Source: Thalassococcus_A lentus (lineage in GTDB: Bacteria; Pseudomonadota; Alphaproteobacteria; Rhodobacterales; Rhodobacteraceae). From it: a stretch of 64,000 nt of DNA. This document shows positions 56,707 to 64,000 of the stretch, one piece after another (within the stretch, counting starts at the first letter, position 1; each line of letters opens with the position of its first letter). The stretch spans positions 124,001-188,000 of the forward strand of contig NZ_JAQIOY010000003.1 of NCBI RefSeq assembly GCF_028023555.1, read 5' to 3'. A model generated the notes under the pieces. The model ran no database searches and was not told the origin of the DNA. It was given only the letters and a program-made list of their open reading frames with translations. Position numbers and translations under genes: made by a program.

Positions 56707-59700
56707 TCAATCCAGACTGACCCGTGTCATCAGCTTTGCAACCTTGTGTTTCTTTGTGCTGGAAATATCCCGGGGGTGAATGGTGGCATGGCCGCCAGAG
56801 GGGGCAGAGCCCCCTGACGGGCCCGCCGCAGGCGAAGGCGTGAGCGTACCGCGAAGCAGTGCCAAAGGATGTTTGCGCAGTGTCAGCCGCAGGGCGACAT
56901 AGTCTTCGACCACCTGTTCGCCTTCTGTCATCAACGGCAGGTGGGCGGCGGGTTCGTCAATGGCTTCGCCATCCAGATCCAGCGCGAACAACGGCAATTC
57001 TGGCCCGTTGCTGAGTGCCTTGGCATCCCACAATGCATTGCGACGAGGCAGATCCAGCGCAGCAAAGACATCAGCTTCCGCCAAGCGCTGCAGGACTTGA
57101 GGGCCCAGTCCCGCACGGCGCCAGACATCGCGCACGGATTGATAGCCATTGCCCCGGGCCGCTGTCAGCCATTGGGCGTCTTCTTCACGCAGCCCCTTGA
57201 TCTGACGAAACCCGAGCCGCAGCGCGAGGCCGCCGTCTTCATCGGGTTCCATCACATTGTCCCAGAAGCTGGCATTGATGCAGACAGGTCTGACCTGAAC
57301 GCCATGTTCCTTGGCATCGCGTACGATCTGCGCAGGGGCGTAGAATCCCATGGGCTGGGCATTGAGCAGGGCGCAGGCAAAGACACCGGGATGATGGCAC
57401 TTGATCCATGCGCTGGCGTAGACCAGCAATGCAAAGCTGGCCGCATGGCTTTCTGGAAACCCGTAAGATCCGAACCCTTCGATCTGGGAAAAACAGCGCT
57501 GCGCAAAATCTTCGTCGTAGCCGTTGGCGCGCATGCCCTTGAGGAACAGGGTCCTGAACTCTGACACGTTGCCGTGTTTCTTGAAGGTGGCAAGAGACCG
57601 CCGCAACCGGTCGGCCTGATCAGGCGTAAAGCCGGCGCCAACGATGGCGATCTGCATGGCCTGTTCCTGAAACAGGGGTACCCCCAGTGTCTTGCCGAGC
57701 ACCGCGCCCAAGGCGTCTGATGGAAAGCTGACCTCTTCTTCGCCGTTGCGGCGCCGAATGTAGGGGTGGACCATATCGCCCTGAATGGGCCCCGGGCGAA
57801 TAATGGCGACTTCTATGACTAGATCATAAAAGCAGCGTGGCTTCATGCGCGGAAGAAAGTTCATCTGCGCGCGGCTCTCGACCTGAAAGACGCCGATGCT
57901 GTCGGCCTTGCAGAGCATGTCATAGACCCTTGGGTCCTCTTGGGGCAGGCTGGCAAGGCTGTAGCGCTGGCCGTGGTGCTGGGCCAGCAGGTCAAAGGCC
58001 TTGCGGATACAGGTGAGCATACCAAGGCTCAGAACATCGACCTTGAGAATGCCGAGGCTGTCGATGTCATCCTTGTCCCAGCAAATGACGGTCCGCCCCT
58101 CCATCGTGGCATTCTCGATGGGGACCAATTCGTCCAGCCGGCCTTCGGTGACGATAAAGCCGCCGACGTGTTGGGACAGATGGCGCGGAAAACCGACGAT
58201 TTCGTAAATCAGCTGCATGGTCAGTTGTAGCCTGCGATCTGTGGGGTCCAGACCGATTTCAGCCATGCGTTCGGCTTCCAGCCCCTTGGTCGAGAAAAAT
58301 CCCCAAAGTTGGCTGGAGAGCGCGCCGATGGTGTCCTGCGTGAGCCCCATGGCGGCGCCGACCTCGCGGATGGCACGCTTGCCACGATAGTGGATCACCG
58401 TGGCGCAAAGGCCTGCGCGATGGCGCCCGTAGGTTTCATAAATATGCTGGATCACCTCTTCGCGGCGTTCGTGTTCAAAATCCACGTCGATGTCTGGGGG
58501 CTCATCCCGTGCCTCGGAGACGAAGCGTTCGAACACCATGGTGCCGATCTCAGGACTGACCGAGGTCACGCCAAGGCAATAACAGACCACTGAATTGGCG
58601 GCGCTCCCCCGGCCCTGACACAGAATATCACGGGACCGGGCAAAGGCCACGATGTCGCGTACCGTCAGGAAATAGGGCTCGTATGCCAGCTTGGCGATAA
58701 GCTGAAGCTCATGCTCCAGCATGGCACGGACCCGTTCGGGCGCGCCGTATGGATAGCGCCAGTCCAGCCCTTCGTAGGCCAGTCGGGCAAGGCGCTGAGA
58801 CGCTGTTTCACCGGCCGCGATTTCGGAAGGGTATTCATATCGCAGGCTGCCCAGATCGAATGTGCAGGATTTGGCCAGCCGGGCGGCATGGTCTACCGCC
58901 TCGGCATGGGGGCCGAGTATCTGGCGCATTTCGGCCTCGGGGCGCAGGCGTTGTTCGCTGTTGGTCAAGGCTGCGCGCCCCAGCTGATCCACGCGGCACC
59001 CCCGGCGGATGGCCGTTACGACATCGGCCAGCCGGCGACGACGGCCGTGATGCATACGCGGCGCTGCGCTTGCAACGGTTGGGATTTTCAGATGGCGCGC
59101 CAAAGTGGCGTGCCGGTCAAACCGGATACGATCCTGCCCGTCATAACAAGGGCTGAGCGCGAGATGCATAATCTGGCCAAAGCGGCGCGTCAGCTGTTGC
59201 GCCTGTGCGAACCACGGGCCCGCGCCGGGCGGCGGATCGAGCGCTTTTGGCGGATGCAGGATCAGCTGCAGGCCCTGCATGTCATCTGGCAGATCCCCAA
59301 GGCTGAGATCGCAATGACCCTTTGCTGACCTGAGCCGTCCTTTGGAAATCAAACGTGTCAGACAGGCCCAGCCCTGACGCGTGGCGGCAAGGGCGGTCAT
59401 CTCGACGCCTTCGATAAAGACCAGCCGCGCCGCCGGGATCAGGCGCGGGATGTTCCGGATGTCGGCGCCGGGTTGTGGTGCTGGGGGTGCCATGCCAGCC
59501 GGCAGGGGCGGCCCGATAATGCCATGCTCTGCTTCCAGCTTGGCGCGCTCTCTGACCTGGCGGGCAATCTCCTTTGCCTTGGTGTAGGCGCGCACGATCC
59601 CGGCCACAGAATTTTCATCGGCAATGGCAACGGCAGAGAGCCCCAGCAGACCGGCACGTTCCATGTATTCCTCGGGGTGAGAGGCCCCGGTGAGAAAAGT

Positions 59701-59733
59701 GAAGTTGGAGGTGGCGCAAAGCTCGGCGAACAT
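56707..59733 (-). CDS. dnaE2: Error-prone DNA polymerase DnaE2, C-terminally shortened
   Basis: A 1008-residue family C polymerase for SOS mutagenesis. The PHP domain starts AELCATSNFTFLTGASHPEE and lacks the metal-binding His residues of true PHP phosphoesterases. Polymerase catalytic acids are in PPDIDVDFEHERREE. Motifs such as MVFERFVSEARDEP, ESHAASFALLVYASAWIK and the HhH region are present. After KHPLALLRGTL the normal OB-fold tail (VAGLVLVRQRPG-type) is missing. It is replaced by Gly/Ser-rich sequence encoded by a repeat-like stretch ending TKKHKVAKLMTRVSLD. A LexA box precedes it. imuA and imuB are not adjacent. Confidence 0.9.
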   Translation of the reverse strand: MFAELCATSNFTFLTGASHPEEYMERAGLLGLSAVAIADENSVAGIVRAYTKAKEIARQVRERAKLEAEHGIIGPPLPAGMAPPAPQPGADIRNIPRLIPAARLVFIEGVEMTALAATRQGWACLTRLISKGRLRSAKGHCDLSLGDLPDDMQGLQLILHPPKALDPPPGAGPWFAQAQQLTRRFGQIMHLALSPCYDGQDRIRFDRHATLARHLKIPTVASAAPRMHHGRRRRLADVVTAIRRGCRVDQLGRAALTNSEQRLRPEAEMRQILGPHAEAVDHAARLAKSCTFDLGSLRYEYPSEIAAGETASQRLARLAYEGLDWRYPYGAPERVRAMLEHELQLIAKLAYEPYFLTVRDIVAFARSRDILCQGRGSAANSVVCYCLGVTSVSPEIGTMVFERFVSEARDEPPDIDVDFEHERREEVIQHIYETYGRHRAGLCATVIHYRGKRAIREVGAAMGLTQDTIGALSSQLWGFFSTKGLEAERMAEIGLDPTDRRLQLTMQLIYEIVGFPRHLSQHVGGFIVTEGRLDELVPIENATMEGRTVICWDKDDIDSLGILKVDVLSLGMLTCIRKAFDLLAQHHGQRYSLASLPQEDPRVYDMLCKADSIGVFQVESRAQMNFLPRMKPRCFYDLVIEVAIIRPGPIQGDMVHPYIRRRNGEEEVSFPSDALGAVLGKTLGVPLFQEQAMQIAIVGAGFTPDQADRLRRSLATFKKHGNVSEFRTLFLKGMRANGYDEDFAQRCFSQIEGFGSYGFPESHAASFALLVYASAWIKCHHPGVFACALLNAQPMGFYAPAQIVRDAKEHGVQVRPVCINASFWDNVMEPDEDGGLALRLGFRQIKGLREEDAQWLTAARGNGYQSVRDVWRRAGLGPQVLQRLAEADVFAALDLPRRNALWDAKALSNGPELPLFALDLDGEAIDEPAAHLPLMTEGEQVVEDYVALRLTLRKHPLALLRGTLTPSPAAGPSGGSAPSGGHATIHPRDISSTKKHKVAKLMTRVSLD
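56800..56814. repeat. GC-rich hairpin of a Rhodobacterales extragenic repeat type
   Basis: GGGGGC-AGA-GCCCCC (56800-56814) sits next to a CCCGGG-containing element (56769-56775) and an AAGAAACA-type tail. This arrangement resembles the repeated intergenic elements (CCCCCGGGATATTT...) common in Rhodobacteraceae. It lies inside the dnaE2 3' end. Confidence 0.55.
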
Positions 59734-59746
59734 TTCAAAGAGTATA

Positions 59747-59761
59747 GTTCTTGTTTTGTTC
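59747..59761 (-). promoter_or_regulatory. LexA (SOS) box upstream of dnaE2
   Basis: GTTC-N7-GTTC (GTTC at 59747-59750 and 59758-59761) is the alphaproteobacterial LexA operator, 14 bp upstream of the dnaE2 start. A further GTTC at 59764-59767 extends the repeat. Confidence 0.85.
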
Positions 59762-59837
59762 TTGTTCGAGTCTTTCCTTTTGAAAAGCGATCACAGGGCC
59801 ACAATCGAGCAAAATACGAAACGCAAAATTTGATGGG

Positions 59838-60746
59838 CTATGCTCTGCGATGAGGTCCGAATAGGGCTGCCAGCGCAAGGATCAGACCCGAGATCGTCGC
59901 AATCATGCCCGCGGCTGAAACCGAGGCCGAATAGCCCAGCCAAATCGGCCCGTATCCGGCCAGAACATAACCAAGGACAGCGCTCAGCACGGCGAAAGCC
60001 AGTGACCAGGCCACCTGCGTGCCAAGGCGGTTGGTCATAAGCCGTGCGGCCGCAGGCGGGCAGATGAACATGGCAATCACGATGATCGAACCCACAGCGT
60101 CAAAGGCCGCCACAGCCGCAAGCGCAGCCATGATCACGATGCCCATGCCTATCAAACCGGTCGGCCAGCCAAGACTCTGGGCAAAGCCTTCATCAAAGCT
60201 GGTTGCCTTGAGGGGGCGCCAGAACAACCAGGTTGCGAGACCAACAACCGCAAAGGCCAGCGCCATGCGCCACAGTTCAGGCGGCAACAAAGCCAGTGCA
60301 GCAGGGTCAATCAGCGATTGCCATCCAACAGCATCCAGCCAAATCAGGCTTTCGAGATTGCCGTAGAGCGCATGCTCTACATCCAGATGAACCGAAGATG
60401 TATCGGACTGTTCCAGCAACAGGACGCCGCCGGCAAACATGGCCGTAAAGATCACACCCATCGCTGCGCCGGATTCAACGCGGCCCAACCGACGGATAGC
60501 CTCGATTGCGACAACGGCCACAACAGCCGCCGCCGCAGCGCCCACCATCATGGGCAGCGCTGCAACGGTGCCCGTCAGCAGGAAGGCCACGACAATGCCC
60601 GGCAAAACCACATGGCTGATTGCGTCGCCAATCAACGACTGGCGGCGCAATAACAGAAAGTTGCCCGGCAAAGCGCAGGCCATGGCCGCCAAAACACCGA
60701 TGACAATCGGCGGAAGGGACAGAGCGACAAACTCGTAGCCCATCAT
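59838..60746 (-). CDS. sitD: Manganese-type ABC transporter permease SitD
   Basis: A 302-residue membrane protein with about eight hydrophobic segments in the ABC-3 (znuB/sitC) family fold: CALPGNFLLLRRQSLIGDAI, SHVVLPGIVVAFLLTGTVAA and AFDAVGSIIVIAMFICPPAA. It is the second permease of the cluster and overlaps sitC by 4 bp (ATGA). It is the last gene of the leftward operon before dnaE2. Confidence 0.9.
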   Translation of the reverse strand: MMGYEFVALSLPPIVIGVLAAMACALPGNFLLLRRQSLIGDAISHVVLPGIVVAFLLTGTVAALPMMVGAAAAAVVAVVAIEAIRRLGRVESGAAMGVIFTAMFAGGVLLLEQSDTSSVHLDVEHALYGNLESLIWLDAVGWQSLIDPAALALLPPELWRMALAFAVVGLATWLFWRPLKATSFDEGFAQSLGWPTGLIGMGIVIMAALAAVAAFDAVGSIIVIAMFICPPAAARLMTNRLGTQVAWSLAFAVLSAVLGYVLAGYGPIWLGYSASVSAAGMIATISGLILALAALFGPHRRA

Positions 60747-61939
60747 GATACCGCCTTTGGTCCGAGCTGTGCATCAAGCGCTGCAATCTGATCGGCGGTC
60801 AGAACCTCGGCAATGCGAGTGAGCCCGTCATCGCGAATGGCTAGTTCCGAGAGCGTCTGGCTGCGGCGCAGTTCCTGCCAAAGGGCTTCGTCATGCAGCA
60901 ACTGCGATGCTTCCTTGCGGCCTTCGAGCGTGGGTACGCCATCCGCCTGCATCATGCCTGCACGGCGCAGCAATCGGCGTGTGAAACCTTCGTAGATGGC
61001 CTGATTTCTGGCCAATGCCAAAAGCCCCTGTCGGATGTGAACCTGCTTTTGCAGGCGGCGGTGCCGGAGCGCCATGGCCAGCAGGCCGCGTCCGGGTGCA
61101 AGCAGCAAGGAAAGGACGAAAAGAGCGAAACTGGTCAGCACGATGATCGGGCCGGTGGGCAGGGCGGGTGCCGTGGCCGATGCGGCTGCGCCGATATAGC
61201 CGGAAAGCCCGCCGAAGAGTGCCGACAACCCGACCACTTTGACCGCATTTTCTGACCAGAACCGGGCGGCAACGGGCGGAATGATCAACATGGCCACAAT
61301 CAAGATCAGCCCGACCACCTTCAGCCCGACAACCGTGATGCCGAGTACCAGCACCATCAAGGCCATATCAAAGCGGTGCGTATTGATACCCCGGACTGCC
61401 GCGTAGCCGGGATCAAAGGCGGTGATCAGCAAAGGCCGCCGCATGTAAAGCGTGGCCAACAGAACCACTAAGCTGCCTACGGCGATCAGAATTGCATCAC
61501 TGCGCAGCATGCCCGCCGTTGAACCTAGCAAAAATCCTTCGAGCCCGGCTTGTCGGCCTGCGGACATGTTTTGAACGACTGTCAGCAATACGATGCCAAA
61601 GCCAAAGAACACGGAAAGAACAGCGCCAATCGCGGCATCTTCGGACAGGCGTGTGGTGCGGGTCAGCCAGTTTGTGACCCACAGCCCGACAAGCGCGGAT
61701 CCCGCCGATCCAAGCAGCAATCCCCCCAACGCCCGGCCATCCCCGCCCAGAGCGACCATGCCGATGAACGCCAAGACCAAACCCGGCAATGTCGCGTGAC
61801 TGATCGCGTCAGACACAAGGGCGCGTTTGCGCAAATAAAGAAAGGCCCCGACAGCCCCGGCTGCAAACCCAAGCATCGTTGCACCCAACGTGACCAACGC
61901 GGCGTTGTAGCCAAGCTGAAAGGTTAGTGCGTCCAGCAT
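60743..61939 (-). CDS. sitC: Manganese-type ABC permease with C-terminal metalloregulator-like domain
   Basis: A 398-residue permease. The N-terminal ABC-3 transmembrane part (residues about 1-285) has ALVSDAISHATLPGLVLAFI and LKVVGLILIVAMLIIPPVAA. A cytoplasmic extension of about 110 residues (AIYEGFTRRLLRRAGMMQAD, then EGRKEASQLLHDEALWQELR) resembles the winged-helix part of DtxR-type regulators, as in TroC-like permeases. This could sense metal and control transport. It lies between sitB and sitD. Confidence 0.9.
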   Translation of the reverse strand: MLDALTFQLGYNAALVTLGATMLGFAAGAVGAFLYLRKRALVSDAISHATLPGLVLAFIGMVALGGDGRALGGLLLGSAGSALVGLWVTNWLTRTTRLSEDAAIGAVLSVFFGFGIVLLTVVQNMSAGRQAGLEGFLLGSTAGMLRSDAILIAVGSLVVLLATLYMRRPLLITAFDPGYAAVRGINTHRFDMALMVLVLGITVVGLKVVGLILIVAMLIIPPVAARFWSENAVKVVGLSALFGGLSGYIGAAASATAPALPTGPIIVLTSFALFVLSLLLAPGRGLLAMALRHRRLQKQVHIRQGLLALARNQAIYEGFTRRLLRRAGMMQADGVPTLEGRKEASQLLHDEALWQELRRSQTLSELAIRDDGLTRIAEVLTADQIAALDAQLGPKAVS

Positions 61940-61941
61940 GA

Positions 61942-62733
61942 TCAGCCTGTTTGCGCCGCGATCAGGCCATCAGACAGGCGTCCGCCATAGGCCGCCTGAA
62001 GGGCATCTTGTGTAAAGGCCTCAGATACGGGGCCTTCGCCCAGACGGCGGCGGTTGATCAAAAAGACGTTGTCAAAATAGGTGTCGACCGTGGACAGATC
62101 GTGATGCACGGCGACGACCGTTTTTCCTTCGTCCTTGAGAGACTTCAAAACGGTGATGATTGCTTCTTCGGTGGCAGCATCTACACCGGCAAAGGGTTCA
62201 TCCAGCAAGAACAGGTCCGCATGCTGCGCCAAGGCGCGTGCCAAAAACACGCGCTGTTGCTGGCCGCCAGACAATTGTCCGATCTGTCGGTCGGCGAAAT
62301 CCTGCATGCCAACACGGGTCAGGCAGGCCATTGCGCGCGCGATGTGTTGCGGGCGAACACGGCGGAGCAGGCCGAGTTCCGCATAAAGCCCCATGAGAAC
62401 CACATCGAGCACCTGTGTCGGGAAATCCCAATCAACGCTGGCCCTTTGCGGGACATAGGCAACCCGGTTGCGATTGCGCGCCAGATCATCACCCCAATAA
62501 GTGATCTGCCCGGCCAAGGGGTTCACAATACCAAGGGATGCTTTCAACAGCGTCGACTTGCCTGCCCCGTTCGGCCCGATGATTGCGGTCATTGCACCGG
62601 GCGCAACGGTCATGTCGACTGAAAACACCACTGGTTCGGCACCGTAGGCAACGGTCAGTCCCCGCAAGGCCAAAGGCGCGGTGTCTACGCCGTCTTGGTC
62701 GGCTGGTCCTGTGGGTGCGACTTGCAAGCTCAT
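61942..62733 (-). CDS. sitB: Manganese-type ABC transporter ATPase SitB
   Basis: A 263-residue ATP-binding subunit. Walker A is GPNGAGKSTLLKASLG (about residues 53-68), the signature is LSGGQQQRVFLARALAQ and Walker B is LFLLDEPFAG. The D-loop and switch His (VAVHHDLSTVDTYF) are intact. It overlaps the receptor gene by 4 bp and precedes the two permease genes. Confidence 0.94.
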   Translation of the reverse strand: MSLQVAPTGPADQDGVDTAPLALRGLTVAYGAEPVVFSVDMTVAPGAMTAIIGPNGAGKSTLLKASLGIVNPLAGQITYWGDDLARNRNRVAYVPQRASVDWDFPTQVLDVVLMGLYAELGLLRRVRPQHIARAMACLTRVGMQDFADRQIGQLSGGQQQRVFLARALAQHADLFLLDEPFAGVDAATEEAIITVLKSLKDEGKTVVAVHHDLSTVDTYFDNVFLINRRRLGEGPVSEAFTQDALQAAYGGRLSDGLIAAQTG

Positions 62734-63689
62734 AGTCCTGCCGCCAGTTTGCCGTTCATACCCTGTGGCGGAACATCTGCACCAAGTGCCCGGGCAATCA
62801 CCGTGCTGTTGTGATCGATCATACCAACATAAGTGCCTTCGTACGTGCCGGGCATACCCATAGCGTCTGAGAAAAGCTCACCGCCAATCGAGACGGTATG
62901 GCCGCGGGCCGCAGCCCCTTCGATCAAGGCGCGGATATTGCGGTCAGAGACCGAGCTTTCGACAAACACAGCACTGATCTTGCGCGTGACCAGCATGTCG
63001 ACCAGTGTGCCAATGCGCTGCAGGCCGGCTTCGGATTCAGTAGATATGCCTTGAATGCCTTCGACCTCGAACCCGTAGGCCTGTCCGAAATAGGCAAAGG
63101 CGTCGTGGGCGGTAACCAGAACGCGAGCCTGTTCAGGGATCATGGCCAGCGTGTCGCGGGCATAGTTCCCAACGGTCTCGATCTCGCTCAAATAAGCCTG
63201 TGCATTGACCGCAAACCGATCGGCTTTTTCCGGCGCAGCCTGCTGCATTGCCACAAGGGTTTCGCGAACAGCGTGCTGCCATAGTCCCGGAACCATCCAG
63301 ATGTGCGGATCGGCTTTGCCTGCATAATCGGCATGACGGATCAGTTCAGACTTTGGTGTGCCCTCGGCCACGGCCACCACGGTTGTGCGCCGGGCCAGCG
63401 TTTCCAAAAAGGATTCCAGCTGTGCTTCTAGGTACAGGCCGTTGGAAAGTACCAGATCAGCGCGTGTCATGGCCACGATGTCGGATCGGGTTTGGCGATA
63501 CGCATGTGGATCAACCCCAGCGCCCATCAGCGCGGTCACCACCGCATCACCGCCACCGATGGCGCGCGCAGCGTCGGCCACCATTCCGGTTGTCGCAACC
63601 ACCCGTAGGGGGGTGTCTGCCCATGCGGCTGAACCCAAAAGAGGGGCGGCAGCCATGGAGCTGATCAGGGCACGACGGGTCAGGTTCAT
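62730..63689 (-). CDS. sitA: Manganese-type periplasmic metal-binding protein SitA
   Basis: A 319-residue cluster A-I metal receptor with a Tat-like/Sec signal region (MNLTRRALISSMAAAPLLGS AAWA). Expected ligands are His in MGAGVDPHAYRQTRSD, His in KADPHIWMVPGLWQ, Glu in ISTESEAGLQRIG and Asp in GMIDHNSTV, the H-H-E-D set of Mn/Fe receptors. It is the first gene of sitABCD, downstream of a double operator. Two permeases and this site support Mn2+ (or Fe2+) rather than Zn2+ import. Confidence 0.9.
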   Translation of the reverse strand: MNLTRRALISSMAAAPLLGSAAWADTPLRVVATTGMVADAARAIGGGDAVVTALMGAGVDPHAYRQTRSDIVAMTRADLVLSNGLYLEAQLESFLETLARRTTVVAVAEGTPKSELIRHADYAGKADPHIWMVPGLWQHAVRETLVAMQQAAPEKADRFAVNAQAYLSEIETVGNYARDTLAMIPEQARVLVTAHDAFAYFGQAYGFEVEGIQGISTESEAGLQRIGTLVDMLVTRKISAVFVESSVSDRNIRALIEGAAARGHTVSIGGELFSDAMGMPGTYEGTYVGMIDHNSTVIARALGADVPPQGMNGKLAAGL

Positions 63690-63718
63690 TTCGGATCTCC
63701 GGATTGCTGCTTTTTATA

Positions 63719-63763
63719 TGCGAGTCATTCGCAAGAAGTCAATGTAGTTGCGAGCGATTCGCA
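63719..63763 (-). promoter_or_regulatory. Double operator upstream of sitA
   Basis: Two 15-bp inverted repeats, TGCGAGTCATTCGCA (63719-63733) and TGCGAGCGATTCGCA (63749-63763), are spaced exactly 30 bp apart in the intergenic region between sitA and the divergent downstream gene. They fit binding of a metal-responsive repressor such as Mur, MntR or Zur; the protein is not identified. Confidence 0.75.
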
Positions 63764-63845
63764 AAAAAGATGCCGTCGCGTTGCTGCGACAGCCGCTTGC
63801 GCGTCCCCACGCTTGGTGACAGTTTGGCAAATCAGGAGCCGATCA

Positions 63846-64000
63846 ATGAGCCACACAGACACCATGACAGCATTGGAAACGGGACAGCTTCCCCAAGTGA
63901 GTGCGACCCACAATCCCGAACCACGCAATCCGGGCATTCCGCTTGATATGGATTGGGTGATGCGGGCGCGGGCGAACCGGTCTGCCATTGAACGCCGGGC
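63846..64000 (+). CDS. Probable deoxyribose-phosphate aldolase, N-terminus only
   Basis: The first 51 codons of a rightward gene with a CAGGAG site before ATG 63846 (MSHTDTMTALETGQLPQVSA, then NPGIPLDMDWVMRARANRSA). The PRNPGIPLDMDWVMRARANRSAIERR region resembles the start of larger bacterial DeoC proteins, which split 2-deoxyribose-5-phosphate. The catalytic Lys lies outside the window, so the assignment is provisional. It is divergent from sitA. Confidence 0.5.
   Translation, partial: MSHTDTMTALETGQLPQVSATHNPEPRNPGIPLDMDWVMRARANRSAIERR

Noticed and set aside
56310..56870. Frameshift restoring the missing DnaE2 C-terminus
   Set aside because: Reading the other minus-strand frames below 56870 reveals no OB-fold motif before the ABM gene, so the tail is absent rather than shifted.

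Overview
The window comes from an alphaproteobacterium, most likely a marine Rhodobacterales/Roseobacter-group strain. The evidence is a moderately GC-rich sequence, an alphaproteobacterial LexA box (GTTC-N7-GTTC), a phaA-phaB polyhydroxybutyrate operon, ETF-ubiquinone oxidoreductase, DUF1127 and DUF465 small proteins, many class III aminotransferases and a tripartite tricarboxylate transporter. The species cannot be named from the sequence alone.

Layout. Positions 1-17700 are ordinary chromosome: greA, ETF-QO, a secreted TPR protein overlapping ispE, a polyprenyl diphosphate synthase, small regulators, an MhqD/MhqO-like pair, phaB/phaA, an EAL phosphodiesterase, rpsD, a YcaQ-like glycosylase and a LacI regulator. 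A tRNA-Arg(CCT) gene at 17825-17901 is the target of a 12.7 kb integrated mobilizable element that ends at a 47-bp copy of the tRNA 3' half (30500-30546). The element carries a replication-initiator-like gene with internal iterons, a ColE1-like mobilization cassette whose mobB- and mobD-like genes lie inside the relaxase gene in another frame, an Ec67-like retron (RT-TOPRIM fusion with a candidate msr-msd RNA just upstream), an unrecognised zinc-ribbon protein preceded by a structured intergenic segment, a divergent five-gene McrBC/HNH restriction operon led by its own HTH regulator, and an excisionase/tyrosine integrase pair. It is a compact, mobilizable anti-phage island.

Positions 30700-42580 hold a catabolic region: GntR and IclR regulators, an APH-type kinase, two class III PLP enzymes, an MBL-fold hydrolase, TctCBA transport genes, an aldehyde dehydrogenase and a Tm-1-like protein. 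Positions 42578-49126 are a homoprotocatechuate meta-cleavage operon (hpaR, then hpaF-hpaE-hpaD, an aromatic amino acid decarboxylase, hpaG-hpaH). It is followed by a solitary paaZ.

Positions 51443-64000 contain small envelope proteins, smpB, sseA with a terminator-like hairpin abutting its start codon, an aromatic aminotransferase, a LexA-controlled dnaE2 that appears to have lost its C-terminal domain, and a four-gene manganese-type ABC transporter (sitABCD) with a double operator. The N-terminus of a probable deoxyribose-phosphate aldolase reads out of the window at the right end.
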